Origin: Stereum hirsutum FP-91666 SS1 | Taxonomy: Eukaryota > Basidiomycota > Agaricomycetes > Russulales > Stereaceae | DNA length: 64,000 bases | Direction: 5' to 3' | NCBI RefSeq assembly: GCF_000264905.1 | Contig: NW_006763149.1 | Coordinates: 776,212-840,211 of the forward strand | In this document: piece by piece, positions 12,701 to 24,923 of the stretch | Layout of the letters: each line of letters starts with the position of its first letter | Numbering within the stretch: position 1 is the first letter of the stretch | The notes under the pieces: generated by a model | What the model saw: only the letters and a program-made list of their open reading frames with translations | Told to the model about the DNA's origin: nothing | Databases searched by the model: none | Translations under genes and position numbers: made by a program

Positions 12701-13601
12701 AACGACGGATGCCAGTGTCGCCCATGGCGATGTCTAATTATTTTATAGTTATTGATATTTATTGCGAATCAGTATGGATGGGGTGGCGTGTATCATGCTA
12801 CATTCTGAATGTGAACTGACCGGCATTGATCATTACTACCCTGTTCGAGGAATTAGACGAATCCGCGACGATCCATGCACGGCTACGTTGCCGCATGTAC
12901 AATCCGGTGTCAGTCTGAGCGAGAGACGCATAGCCCTATGAATTGTGAGATAAGTCAATAGTCGGCTCTTGCGGAATGTGGGCCTGAAAATATCGACGGT
13001 GCTCGCTTTCAGGAAGGGAGAGGAAAACACATGCTACGAGTTGTGGCGAAACGGTAACAATTCGCCCTATCTCGTATCTCGAGAGGTTGCCTGGTATTCC
13101 ACAACTCGAAGTTTCTGCGGTGCCTATCAACTAGTGCCTGTCGCACTTGGATTTCCGATTCGTAGAAGTCCGTAGACTGAGGTGTGGCTCGTTTGACGAC
13201 CGTGGGTAATTCCGTTCTGTACCCGAGACGCATATCGCGAATGAAATGGAAAGAACGCGTACCATCATGTTGGTTTCTACGACAGGACTTTGAAGATGTG
13301 GAGGGTCAGCGCTCATATCAACTCTCTCACATAGCCGGGTCATCTGGACTTACCCCGTGATGTCTCCAATCCCTACACGCACCAAAAGTCAAAAGTTCTG
13401 ATCGTTAGGTGATGCATTTCGTAACAGTACGCGTCGTGAATGTCGAGACGCACCAAGACCAAGGAGGTACTGCGTCTGTGCATTCACAGCAGCGATACCC
13501 ATTGTCGTCTGCGAGCCATCAGAAAGTAGACTAGTAGAGGCCAAGAAAGCCCCGAGACAGAAAACAGCGCGGTTCGTGAAGTCCTGGATAAAAGAGCGCA
13601 T
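9773..13601 (-). CDS. Neutral/alkaline ceramidase, secreted
   Basis: The enzyme hydrolyses the amide bond of ceramide to sphingosine and fatty acid. Reading the minus strand gives roughly 21 short exons. Family landmarks are in order: YLLGLGIGDITGP near the N-terminus, GYASLAQTDTGLYMRQRSRA, the zinc-ligand segment ISTHQHSG, the later FFAVHGTSLYE, the catalytic-serine block ANVGDTSPN, FRIGQFVMLIMPGELTTMSGRRMR, and a C-terminal beta domain ending GTSSNFTVS. An N-terminal hydrophobic segment (VFCLGAFLASTSLL) is a likely signal peptide. I place the start at 13601 because a TATA box lies only about 25 bases above the alternative ATG at 13658. Length and domain order match full neutral ceramidases. 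The exact ends of the tiny exons 2 and 3 are less certain. Confidence 0.9.
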
Positions 13602-13678
13602 TGCGAGTGCGATGTCCCTCGCGAGGGGTGGGGCGATGTAGGACTGAAGAAGAGGCATCTCGAAGGGGAGCAGCTGCT

Positions 13679-13687
13679 CTTTATATG
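13679..13687 (-). promoter_or_regulatory. TATA box of the ceramidase gene
   Basis: The minus strand reads CATATAAAG here. It lies only about 22-27 bases upstream of the first possible ATG (13658) but about 80 upstream of the ATG at 13601, so it favours the downstream start codon. This is a sequence match only. Confidence 0.4.
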
Positions 13688-14330
13688 TATACGGCAGGGC
13701 ACGGCTTCTTTATTGATTGTAGGGAATCAGGAGCAGGGCCTGAGACGGGCGAGTATAGAAGGGATATGGATATCGAAGTCAAATCATCCACATGGGCAAG
13801 AACTTGCGGCGTGGGCTACTTGGCTTCGAGCTTCGAGAATCGACGAACGTTTGGTGTGATTTTTCTGTTCTTCGTAACTGAATATAGCTGAAGATCGTAC
13901 AAGAGAGGAAGCCAAAAAGAAAACAATTCGCACGCCAGAAAATGAATCCAAGCTGGAGATACTGTCGTGGTGGCGACAGCGGCTGGCAGCGGTTGAACAG
14001 CGAAGGCTCGAAAGAGGCGCGTTCTCAGTGCGTCATGATCGACACGGTCGCGTGCAGGTCGCGTGTGAGCCACGCTCGAGCGGAAGAGAGGCTGCTCCGC
14101 CACTCGACAGAGGACCTCAGAGGACCGGGCCACAGTTAGTGACGTCTACAATCTTCCAACTTGCTTGCAATACTCGCACTGAGTGTTGGCCACGTATTTT
14201 TGTTCGGGTAGTTACAGAGAGCACAGGCGCGTATGCCACTTCACATACACACCGTACTAAATCGTTGCAGTCACGGTACTCACGCTCGCATGCGGCATCG
14301 TCGCAGGAACTTCTTGAACGCCGGCATTGA
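13688..14330. other. Upstream region of the ceramidase gene, no gene seen
   Basis: About 640 bases lie between the 3' end of the CE16 gene and the ceramidase TATA box. Short overlapping open frames occur but none has a supported start and domain. I see no repeat or RNA gene. Confidence 0.4.
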
Positions 14331-16265
14331 TCACCACACAGTCCCATTGAGAAGCTGAGCCACATCGTCTCCAAACATCACCTGCGCCGCACTCGCAGGA
14401 TGGAGGTTATTCCTAGAAACAGCCACACTTTAGCACTCTGTCAGTCAACGGAAACAAAGAGAGACTCTCACCCCCAGAAATCATCCGTCCCCCCATAAGA
14501 CGTATTATCCACAAATCCATAGGCTGTAGGATCATCCAATATAGCAGAGAAAGCCGCATTGGCGTCCCATACCCACGTCTGGGCTCCGGTGTGCGTGGAC
14601 GAGAAGTTGGTGGCGCGGACGGCGAGTTGGGCGTTGTAGTATGTTATCATGGATTTTTCGAGGGAGGTGGCGGCGGTTCCTTGGGGTACCATCTGTATCA
14701 TTGTTTCGGTGAGTTGTGAGGAGTTTCGACCAGAGTCATGAAGGAGAACATAGACGGGGGATGATTGCTTGACTTACAAGAGGGGAGCGGTCGACCGGTG
14801 GGCTGATATAATGGGACATGTCACCTTGTTAGTTCGGAAAGAAAGTAGGGAACTAGTGTCACGTACACGTTGAGGAAGAGGAAGTTACGAGCTCCGGCAT
14901 CGCTATTAGATGGATGCAAGTCGTTCATTAGACCCTCTTTCTGTCTTTCATTTGAGAATCAACTCACTACTGCAGGAATGTCAAGATATTAGCTCGAGGA
15001 TCGTAAGGTCAACGTACAGGGACTCACAGTCTTCTGTACGAGTGCAAAATACGCGTCCAAGAGGACATCCGAGAACCTGAATCCACCTCCATCAGACATT
15101 CTGCCACCGCGAACAATCTTGTCTACCACTCACGCATCACGATCCCCAGACTCATAGTAAGAGTTACCAATATCGTTGATGCCTATGCTACCATCAGCCT
15201 CCGTCCCATGGTACTCACACGCAAGAGCAAAAATGACGAAGTGCGCACCGATCCAGAATGAGAATAACGAGTTATCACTCGTCCACACCTTGCTTCCCGT
15301 CCCGATATTAGGCTGTGCAAGGAACTCGTTGACCTGGTCCGTCATGGAGAGTACGGTTGGTTCGTATGGAGTGACGAGGCTAGCGTCGATGGTAGCTCCA
15401 CCGTAGGCATAGTTGTATGTAAGGACTAGGGAGTTGTTGGAAACCTGAATATGGATAGTCGTTAGGTACGAGGGTGTTTATGGGAGGATGAGAAGAGCGT
15501 ACGGCCGCAGCTTCATCAATCCAATTGGGTCCGCCAGTTGCAGTATAACCCTACGACAAAATCGTCAATGGCTGCACTTCCGAGTTATGTGCCAACAGCG
15601 ACTCACGGGGTATACCGGATTTCCGAACGCGTTATCGGGAGAAGGAAGTGTCAAAGTGCTATCAAAACCAGTCTGGGTGTACGAATCGCCGCTAAAATCC
15701 CACGAAGTCAGTATCTCGTCCACCCTTGAAGTACGAAGCTAGTGTGGCGTACAAACTGAACCAGTAGTTGACGCCACTGTAAGCCGTGGCGGTAGCCTCA
15801 GGCCCAACGGGAGAACTCGCAGTAGAAGTAGCACCGGTGGACGTAGTTGAAGTGGGTTGTGTAGAGGAAGAAGCGGGTGCGCTAGAAGAAGATGCTGCAC
15901 CGAGGATGCATTGACTGTAGTCTTGCGGCATCGGCTATTATCAGCACGATGTGCGATGAACTTTCATCACGGCACAGTACATACAATCATTTGAGTAGGT
16001 GCACGTATAACTATTTTTATCATGATCGTCAGTGTTTGCTTGTCAGAGGAAGAAAAAATGGCGGTTTTATATGCGTACCCTGACACGCAAGTCGTTGCCC
16101 CGCTCCAACCGACACCACCACATTGGCCCCATGCGCTGGAAGGAATCGTCAACACTTCCAGAGAAGCCTTATAAACATGGCACAACGGAAGATTCACCTC
16201 GACTGCGCGAGAGCTACAGGTACAAAAGTCACAGATGACGCAAGAACAACAAGAACAGACAACAT
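14331..16265 (-). CDS. CE16/GDSL carbohydrate acetylesterase with N-terminal CBM1
   Basis: The first exon encodes a signal peptide (MLSVLVVLASSVTFVPVALA, start 16265). After two introns a complete fungal CBM1 follows: AWGQCGGVGWSGATTC, then YTCTYSNDYYSQCILG, with all four cysteines and the aromatic binding face. A Ser/Thr-rich linker leads to an SGNH hydrolase: block I NYWFSFGDSYTQT (GDS spans a splice junction), block II YGGAT, block III IGINDIGN, and a C-terminal DFWGNNLHPAS with the catalytic Asp/His pair. CE16 enzymes remove acetyl groups from xylo-oligosaccharides and related glycans, and the CBM1 would anchor it to cellulose. The gene has many introns of about 50-70 nt. The stop is TGA at 14331-14333. 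A second CE16 gene lacking CBM1 lies at 44963. Confidence 0.88.
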
Positions 16266-17826
16266 CTGAGCGCTGAGCACCGAAGACGAAGACAAAGAAA
16301 GGGAGAACGAAAGGAACTATGTGTCGAGTATAAGCAAGGCAAGCCCAAGTCCTTATAAGAGAGCAATTCCAGAGCAAATTCTTCCGAGAACAACGAGGGA
16401 GGTTCGGAAGCGTTGAGGCATATGTGTTCGGGATATATTCGGCAGGTGTTTACCTGGTTTTGCGACGGTGCGACCTGGCTGGGTCTCGCATCAGGCTGCA
16501 GCCTGGTGCTCGATGTCTCCTGGTGACCCGTTCTGGATGATATTTACACCCGGTGATTTACCGTTGTCTGTTCCGATTCCGGTAGTTCCTTGTGTAATGA
16601 ATGATCTGGGGCCGAAATAAAAGGTTGTATGTGTTCCGACGATGCGTCGGTAGTAAGTCACTGGGAAGGGCAGACTCGAGACACAACAAACACCAGAAAG
16701 GCCGTACGAGTGTGTCGTGAGTCGAGAGTATCATTCCTTGAGATTTCAGCTACTTTTATCTCTTCGACACATTTTAGGAACAGCGCTTCGAGCGAATGTC
16801 AATTTCAAGAGACATGAAGAGACCCACCTGATGCTTTCAATAGCGATGTCGCTTCAATAGCGGGACTATTCCGGGAATACAAGACGTACTTTCAGCAGTG
16901 AAGGTAGTACTGGGCACCCTGCAAGGATGGTACCCATGAGATTCCAGTCTCAAGCATCTGCACATGCTCTAGGCTTTCCGCGCCGGACCGCTGATTATTT
17001 CGAGCATACGGTATCAGAGTCAGCGGCTCTCTCAAATTACCTGGCTGAATGGTCAGAGAGAGTACTGGTGCCAGACATCCGACGGTTATGGGAAAACCCC
17101 CTCTGATCTGCGACCGATTCAGAGACGCAACGAGGGAGCCCTCAGGTGGTATGGCAATGTCAAAAAGCTTAAGCTGAGTTTCGACATCATACAAGATAGT
17201 GGGATAGACGAGGTGACGACAAGAAGAAGTTCATACAAAATCCTGAAAGGAATTTTGGGGCGTGCAGCGATGTTGGGTGTAAGGTCGAGGGTGCCACAAG
17301 GTTGCCACACTTCAGATCGTCAGGTCACAGAATATCACATTGTGACCAAGCAGTGACTCATCGGAGCCTAAATTCGGAGCCGGCGTCGCGTAGTCGCGGT
17401 GCTGGGCACTTGGCGCTTATGGGTGTTGGTTTGTCCTTGTCCACGACGGTTACCGTGATTCAGGAAGACGGCTGGTAGGTCTACATGCAAGCAACATGCA
17501 ACTATCCTCCTTCGTTTCAGGAGAATAACCCGGTTTTGCTTTTCCTTCAGTCTTTTCACTGTTAGAGCGTTGCCTGCCTGAGGTAGCTGCGCCCCTGAAC
17601 CGTCAATCTAAGTGGCGCTGCATATCGACTCGGTCCAGTCAAAGGACGTCCTTCGATTCTGTCGGTTGGTAGGTGCTCGTTGACGCTGCTAATCGTGACT
17701 CCAACTTGACTCCATTCTCGAAACTGTCAGATCATTTATGACCGCACTGGTTCTCTAAAGCCTTTGACTCGCTCGCGGCGGTGCCGCCACCGAATTATGG
17801 CCTTGGTGCGATGGAGCTCCCTGCTC
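16266..17826. other. Divergent intergenic region with a possible gene relic
   Basis: This lies between the divergent CE16 and DUF2828 genes. A TATA-like palindrome CTTATAAG at about 16352-16359 sits about 90 bases upstream of the CE16 start. On the minus strand at about 16892-17214 one open frame of roughly 105 codons has protein-like composition (for example LKLFDIAIPPEGSLVASLN) but no ATG and no recognised family. It may be an exon remnant. Nothing else is supported. Confidence 0.35.
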
Positions 17827-17832
17827 TATAAA
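17827..17832 (+). promoter_or_regulatory. TATA box of the DUF2828 gene
   Basis: TATAAA lies 58-63 bases upstream of the ATG at 17890. That spacing fits the 17890 start better than the in-frame ATG at 17797, which lies upstream of the box. Confidence 0.5.
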
Positions 17833-17889
17833 GGGACGAGGGTATCGTTCCAGAAAAGCATTCATCACTACCCGCAGAACTGTCTCAGA

Positions 17890-20345
17890 ATGGTCTCCAC
17901 CTCTGCTTTGCTCGCTTCTTCTCAAAACGTCACTCTCCCCCCTCTTCCCGAGCTCTACGATGCCAACTTCCTGGACACGCTCCTCCCCATCACCGAAAAG
18001 GGCGCTCCTGCGTCTGCCTCTACGACGGAGCCCCAGCCCCAGAATGCGCTTATTGACGCTCTGAAGGCCACCTCTCACCAAACGTATACCACTAACGCGG
18101 CCAAAGCCTTTGACTCTACGGACTCCCCCGTTCTCGACGCTTTCCAAGAGCTTACACCCTACGCATCTGGCTCCGACATCCACGACAGCTTGGCGAAGGC
18201 CTGGGCCGAAGATCCTCAGCTTACTCTTCGTATCATCTGGAATGCGAGGAGTATTCACGATGGAAAGGGCGAAAAGGAGTTATTCTACCGGTTCGTTCTC
18301 AATTCTAGTGTTGTTCACAAGACATTGACTGATAATCACTTTTTATTAGGGCTTTTGGATGGCTCTATAAGAACCACCCTCGTACTGCCATCGCCAACCT
18401 GCCCTCACTCATCACTCCCGTTTGTACCCGCCCCAAAAAGGACGAAGGCATGCCTCACGGATATTGGAAGGATCTCCTCAACATCTTGGCCCTCGTCATG
18501 CTCGACGAACTCCGCGCCAATCATGATAGGTTTATGGGCTTCGTGCACAACTATTGCTCCAAAGCCGACGGCGCCTGGATCCGCGAGATGTACAAGACGG
18601 AGCTTGGAAAGCTGGGGCCTAATGCCACCTCGGGCGACCGGGCAGCGTGTTCGGCTCAGACTACGCCTATGATCCAGCAGGCTGCGAAGGAGCGTCGTGC
18701 CAAAAAATCCGCTAGCTTCCATGAGTTGCTCTTGTTGAAGCTCCGGGAACCGGCCTTCCGTGCGTTATACGTCGCGGTCGCTCGCCTTTTCGCAGATCAG
18801 ATCGTCAAGGATGCTGCCGTTCTCAAGCAAGCCGAAGGCATCACAGATGCCAAGGAGCGCAAAAAGCTGCTTCGCCAGCTCACGTTCGTGTCAAAATGGG
18901 CGCCCACCCCGCACGGCTCTCACGATCGTGTCACGAACATCTCCAGCGCAATCGCACTCCTGCTCCATGACCAAGGTGCCATGGCCGGCCTTTCACTTCC
19001 TGTCGACCCTTCTCCCACCCGCTTATTGTCACTCTCCGACACTCACGTCCTTCGCTCCTTCTACAAACGCTGGCATCTCAAACCTCTCCGCGACGCTCTC
19101 ATGCTCCCTGAGGTCCTCATGTCCGCTAACAAGTGGTCGTCGATTCCCTACTCCCGAGTGCCTTCCGTCTGCATGAAGAACAATACCGAACGGTTCTTCA
19201 CCCACGATCGCGAACGCTTCACGAAGTACATGGAAGACGTCGAGAGCGGGAAGAAGACGATTAGCGGAGCCACCCTCATGCCCCACGAACTCATCGGATC
19301 CATCATGGAGCAGCACCGTTACCTCGCTCGTTCCCCGCGCCCCGCCGATAACTTCGCTTCCGTCAAGGCCGAAGTTCGTCGCAAGCTCGCGGAGCAGAAA
19401 CTCTCCGTTCTGGAGGCGCAGTGGAGGAGCATGATCGACCGTCTTCGCGAGTCGGGCGCTCTCGAGAACGCGATGGCGATATGTGACGTCTCCGGTTCCA
19501 TGGGCTCCATCACGTACGATAACCCTCGCAGTAAGCAGACACGACCCATCTTCCCTGCCGTCGCTCTCTCCCTCGTCACCGCTCAACTTGCCAAACCTCC
19601 GTTCGCCAACGCTATCATCACCTTCTCTGCGAAGCCTCAGTTCATCACTTTGGAGCCTACGAGGAGTATCGGAGACTCTGTGGAGAAGATGGTGGGCGCT
19701 GACTGGGGCATGAATACGAATTTCGATGCGGTGTTTATGGACCTTCTGCTCCCGCTTGCCGTGAAGCATAACGTTCCGAAGGAAGATATGGTCAAGCGTG
19801 TCTTCGTCTTTTCCGATATGCAGTTCGACGAGGCACGGGGGGAGGAGGACGAGAACGAGGAGGACGAGGTCTATCGGCGGGTGAGCGCTGAGGAACTCGA
19901 GGAGGAGGGTGTAGAGATTCCCGAGGGCATGGAGGTTTGGGATGCGGGCGATGTTGGGGATGCGAAGGTTGATGACGGAGCTAAAGAGGCGAAGGCTGCT
20001 GGGAAGTGGCAGACGAACCACGACGTGATCGAGAAGGCATTCAAGGCGGCCGGGTACGATATGCCACAGATCGTTTACTGGAACCTGGCAGACTCGTTCA
20101 TGACGACACCGGTGAAGGCGGACAGGAAGGGTGTGGCGCTGATGAACTCGTTCAGTCCGGCGATGATGAAGGTGTTTATGGGTGAGGAGGACGAGAGTGT
20201 GTTGGAGGGAGAGGATTCGTGGGAGGTTACGGGCGAGAAGACGTCGGGTGAGAAAACGAAGGCGGAGGAGGAGTTCACGCCGTTGAAGGTGATGAAGAAA
20301 GCGTTGGGGAAGAAGAGTTTCGACGGACTTGTCGTTGTGGATTGA
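17890..20345 (+). CDS. DUF2828 / TROVE-vWA-like protein
   Basis: Two exons, 17890-18290 and 18350-20345, join in phase to give 798 aa. The N-terminal half (after LDAFQELTPYASGSDI) is the helical DUF2828 region: LRIIWNARSIHDGKGEKELFYR, then HGYWKDLLNILALV. The C-terminal half has a von Willebrand A-like fold with an intact metal-site motif (AICDVSGSMGS, a DxSGS) and FVFSDMQFDEA. DUF2828 proteins resemble Ro60/TROVE RNA-binding proteins and are widespread in fungi and plants, but their substrate is not established. An acidic insert (EEDENEEDE) precedes the last strand. There is no signal peptide, so a cytosolic or nuclear site is likely. Its 3' end faces the MYND gene 370 bases away. Confidence 0.88.
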
Positions 20346-20716
20346 GGAATCGGACTTTACCTGTAGCATATTTGATCTCGCACAACCCCCAACCCCCTTG
20401 CTTTATGTACTTGCATGTATACGTATACCCACCCATCATCCCCATTCTATGACTTATTACTGACCCCCTGTATTTTGTATATTACATTCGCTATCATACT
20501 CGCTCTGCATCATGCCCATCTCACACAATATATCGTACTTGCCACAATCATTCAAAACCATTGCGACAAGCTTCGTACGCATTGACCACGCATGAGACTC
20601 AAGGAAGATCTGTGTTGATGAACGAGAAACAGATACATGAGGTAGAGCACGGGCATGAGAAAAAAATGCGAATAATATACCGAGCACATGAAGCAGTACA
20701 TTTGTTCAAGTATCAG

Positions 20717-22974
20717 CTACAATCTCATGAACGCTTCCCAAGACGAGTCCTCAGCGACATGCTGAAATCGAAACGGAAATCGCTCCGGAGGTGAGAAAAG
20801 TTCGTTTGGGTCCATATCAACATTGTGTATCTCGAGATTTCTTGGTCCTGGTATATCCTTGAAACCACATATAAATCGGTGCTCTGGCCAGTCTCTATGG
20901 AGGTGCGATCAGATGCCTAACCAGGAGGTGACGAAAAGCGAAGACTGACTGCGCCTGACACTCCACGCTGCAATAATCGACCGTATGGCATGACTTGCAT
21001 CTTCCATGCCGCCATTTCTTACAACCACGTTTCATACAATGCCCAACGACTCGTGACCTTTTGTCAATGACATCAAGCCACATCCATGCTCCACGGATAG
21101 TCGGAATGGACCCGTAAGCGTCCCGGTTGTTGTTTGCCCAATGTCGAAGAAAACTATTGGGTGCGAACGCTATGTCGAGGCAAGCTCGCATGAATCGTGG
21201 ACGGGGAAGCTGGCGACGGACGACGGGGAGAATGCCTGGCAACATTTCGACGTGGCTTTGAATTTCGTTTAGAAGCATTCCTATATGACCTACACAGGAT
21301 TCAACCAGTGAAGGACATGAGCGATGCATCCAATAGCATAAAAAAGCCTGTCATCCCACTCACCTGCGACGATGTCGTGTGTCTCCATCTTCGAAAGCAA
21401 GGCACGTTCCATAGCGTAGAATATATCAGCACGAACGAGAACTTTCATGTAGTCCTCGCATATCGTTGTGCTCCCCCCTCCTTGTCGATCATGAGCCAGC
21501 TGGCTGGTATACGACAAGCAAACGGAGATCAATCGGATGATATCTTCAAAAAGGTTGTTCGGGATGTGTCCGCTTGTCCCTTTATCCTGAAGATATCCTG
21601 GATTTGCGATAGCGGAGATGATATGGATCCAGAATAGTTGTGCGCGTAGTAGAGCATACATGTACTCCGTGTCCGCGAGTGGTGCGCTGGTTGCCCAGCC
21701 CACCTGCAGAGCTAGTAACCATACCAGCTTGATAGACCTTTTCAGGTAGATGCAGGATGATGAGAGCGGGGCAGCCGTGATGCAGGAGAGGAAAACTGAG
21801 AATGAACGGTCCTTCATCCCATACCGAATTCGTTCCATAAAATGGGCAGGAGCCCGGAAGGCACGATGGCTATCGTATGCCCCGCGATTCGACGGGACGA
21901 TGAGAGATGTAAGCGCAGAGACGCAATGATAGAAATCTTCTTTCGCGGTCGAATGGGTGATGAATAAAGTGAGAACAGGTACTGTGAAGTCGTTGGGGTC
22001 ATCTATAACACTGCGTTATACAATTGATCAGCACATACGGAGAAGACTGACGGAGAAGCAAAGACAACGGAACCTTAAAAGCGTAGGATCGTGTTGAAGC
22101 ATATCGTTTAACAACTCGATAAAGACCAGCCTCTCACCCATGGAGCGAGGATCCGGATTCAAAGCATTTTCGGGGGCATCGAATAGCTGAAACAAAAGTG
22201 ACATTTCCCAAATGAACATCACGCCGCGGCGTCGCGGAAGTCCGACGTACTCGTTTGGTGATGTCTGTCCAAGACTCTTTGATAGAGGATGCAAAAGTCT
22301 TGTTCGTGGGATCAGGGTGCTTCAGCATATTGTCGGATCCTTGCAACAGGAGGTGGAGGAACGGAAACCACGATGACGGTGGCTACACAATTTTTAGCCT
22401 AGACCACACCATGCAGACAACGGTCGACAGGGAAGCGACTGCACGTACCTCTTTACCATCCTCGCCTTCAAGTTCAATACACATTTCGCTCTCTGGAGAT
22501 CTGATAATGCAACCACATATCTCCGCTGTGATGCCTGCTCTCACGAGGCGCCGCCATCGAATACCCGCAGGCACTTTGGCAGCGTCGAGAACCGCATTGA
22601 GGGCGATGCTAATGTTCTGTTGTTTTCGTGTCAGGAATATCCCTTTCACAAGGCAGTGGATGTGTCTCTGGAAATGCTAGTACCTCTTTGTCGTCGCCGT
22701 ATATAGTGCGCCCGGGAGTGTCAGACCGCCAAGTCGTGAGGAGAGTCACAAGCCGGGCGGGATTTGTGTCAATCAATCTTGCCCAGAAAGCCTTAGGGTG
22801 TTTCATGAGTTGGACGGGGCGCAGAAAACTTGGTTCAAGTTCGTTATGCTCAAGAAGATACCGTGCCACCCCGAGAATTCGATCCGGCCGCAGCCGAGGT
22901 GCCACCCGACTGCGAAACCGCCACAAACGGGTTTTCTTTCTGACGACTTCGAAGTATATCCATGTCTTTTCCAT
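20717..22974 (-). CDS. MYND zinc-finger protein, paralogue A
   Basis: This multi-exon gene starts at an ATG at 22974 (MEKTWIYFEVV) and stops at TAG 20717-20719. The N-terminal block RLIDTNPARLVTLL and a long helical, HEAT-like middle (LVRAGITAEICGCIIR, KVLVRADIFYAMERALLSK) precede a C-terminal MYND finger: CMKRGC, CKSCHTVDYC, then CQAQDWPEHRFICGF. The first Cys pair is spaced C-x4-C rather than the usual C-x2-C. An intron splits the finger between the last two cysteine pairs. The end is Pro/Phe-rich (PPERFPFRFQH). MYND fingers bind Pro-rich peptides. This looks like an adaptor without an enzymatic domain, and its function is unknown. The start lies only 66 bases past the stop of paralogue B on the same strand, indicating tandem duplication. 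Confidence 0.82.
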
Positions 22975-23040
22975 TCAGCAATACATCTGGCTGTCGAACA
23001 TCATTCATACCGTTCAGATTCTCGGGCCTCGACAGGAGTA

Positions 23041-24923
23041 CTACCAAGGGAGGTTCTCCGCCGGCGTGAATCGAAAAGGAAATCTTTCGGGCGGAGTAAA
23101 GATATTGACGTGACCTATGTCGAGATCCCTCCGACCTGGTATATCACGAAAACCGCAGATAAGTCGATGTTCAGGCCAATCCCTGTCGATACAAGGTCAT
23201 GTCGTTCTATGTGTCAATTTTCTACCTTCTGAACTATCTGAAGTGAAATGAATCAAGACGCACTGTGCCTGACATTGGACATCACAGTAGTCTGCTGTTC
23301 GACAGGCCTTACACCGTCCCGAGCGTCTCCTCTTGCACCCTCGTCGAATGCATTGCCCATCAACTCGGGACATTTGTTGAAGCGCATCTAGAAACATCCA
23401 AGCATCTCGAATAGTATTGGGCGACCGCCCTCCCAGAAACATGAAAGCAGTTGGAATATCGAACGACCTGCCTCCCAAATTGCCCGCGTTTGTAGCCCAT
23501 TTACTAAGCTCTTCACTGGGAGAAAAAGCCTTGTCAAAACAAGCCCGCAAGAGACGCTGGCGAGGAAGATGTCGGCGGATAGTAGAGAGCAAGGACGGCG
23601 TCATTCGAACAATGCGGTAAAGCTCTTCAATGAAAGTCCCTATATGTTCTGCAAACATCATTTCATACCGAACAAAGTATACGAGAAAACAGGGTATCAT
23701 GACTTACGATATACCCTAACGTCAGTATCGGCCCTTTGGACCAAAACATACTCTACGGCGTCAAATATATCTGCACGGACCAGGACCTTTATGAAGGCCT
23801 CCCGTATCTCCTGGGCCTCCTGCCCCACGAGGCTCTTCATGCATATATTGATGAGCTCCATGACTTCTACAAGCAACTGACTCGCCTTGAAATTGGGCGA
23901 GTCTTCGATATGGCCGGGGATCCAAATGATAGAGATCAGATGTTTGAATAAGATCTGAGAGTGCAATAATGCGTGTAGATATTCTGCGCCAGCGGAGGTT
24001 TTCCAAAGTGTCAGACCGATAGCACTCTGCGAAGTGAGTGCCAAAATAAGCTGTATCGCTTCGTCGAGGCTATCGGCCGGCAGTGGGACAAGGCACGATG
24101 TAAAGCGAGACATAAATGTGACGTAGGAGCCGTCTCCAATGCCGAGCCGAATGCGGTCCATATAATCGTTGGGAGCTCGAAGCCTTCGCCCAAAGTCGTA
24201 CTTGTTTCCGTCCGCAGGTCTAACAATTCGATGCAACGTGGCGGTACACTGGTAAAAATCTTTTTCTTCGCTCGAGTGCATCAGAAAGCGGGCAAGTATT
24301 TGAATGGTGAGATCTTCGGGGGCGTCTATCACGCTGATTGCAGATACGAATCAGTCGAATATCGAGAATGTACCGAGATGCAACAGACCTCAAGAATGTG
24401 TAGTCCAATTGCAGTAGGTTTACAATAAATGAGCAGAGATCTACGCGCTCTTCAACAAATCTCGGTTGCGGTCCTAAGGAGTGCTGAGGTGTCTCCCAAA
24501 GCTAGAAGAACGTGACAGGTCAGGTTCCACTTTGGCATATTAGAGGCTCGAGACTCACACGCTTGACTATCCCACCCCAATGTTCCTTCATAGAGGAGAA
24601 GCATATTTGATTTACAGAGCTCGGAAATAACTTGATGTTATCCGCTCCTTGTACTAGAATATGTAAGAAGGGAGCCCATGGAAATGGCGTCTGGCGGGAC
24701 ATCAGTTGTTATGAGCGATATTGAGGCCATGTCCTCTAGCGTAGAAATGGCTCACATTCAGGTCTCGTTCACCGTTTCGAGGGGAAGGAGACTTGATATT
24801 AGGAGCCCGCACGAGGCAGCCACAAAGCTCTTGTGTGATGCCTGCTCTTACGAGACGTTGCCATCGTAGTCCTGAGTCCTCTTCAGCGGCTTCACTGATC
24901 GCTATTAGAGCGACTGTATAATC
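23041..24923 (-). CDS. MYND zinc-finger protein, paralogue B (5' end unresolved)
   Basis: The order of blocks matches paralogue A: DYTVALIAISEAAEEDSGLR, LVRAGITQELCGCLVRAP, PFLHILVQGADNIK, VIDAPEDLTIQILARF, KVLVRADIFDAVEYVL, then the MYND finger CIRRGC, CKACRTADYC and CQAQDWPEHRLICGF, ending PPERFPFRFTPAENLPW with TAG at 23041-23043. Middle introns fit in phase, so this part looks functional. The N-terminal block with DTNPAR found in paralogues A and C was not found upstream. The only open frame joining in phase (about 24992-25110, via a GTAAGT donor) has no ATG and no similarity to it. The gene is therefore either 5'-truncated or has an unrecognised first exon. Confidence 0.75.
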
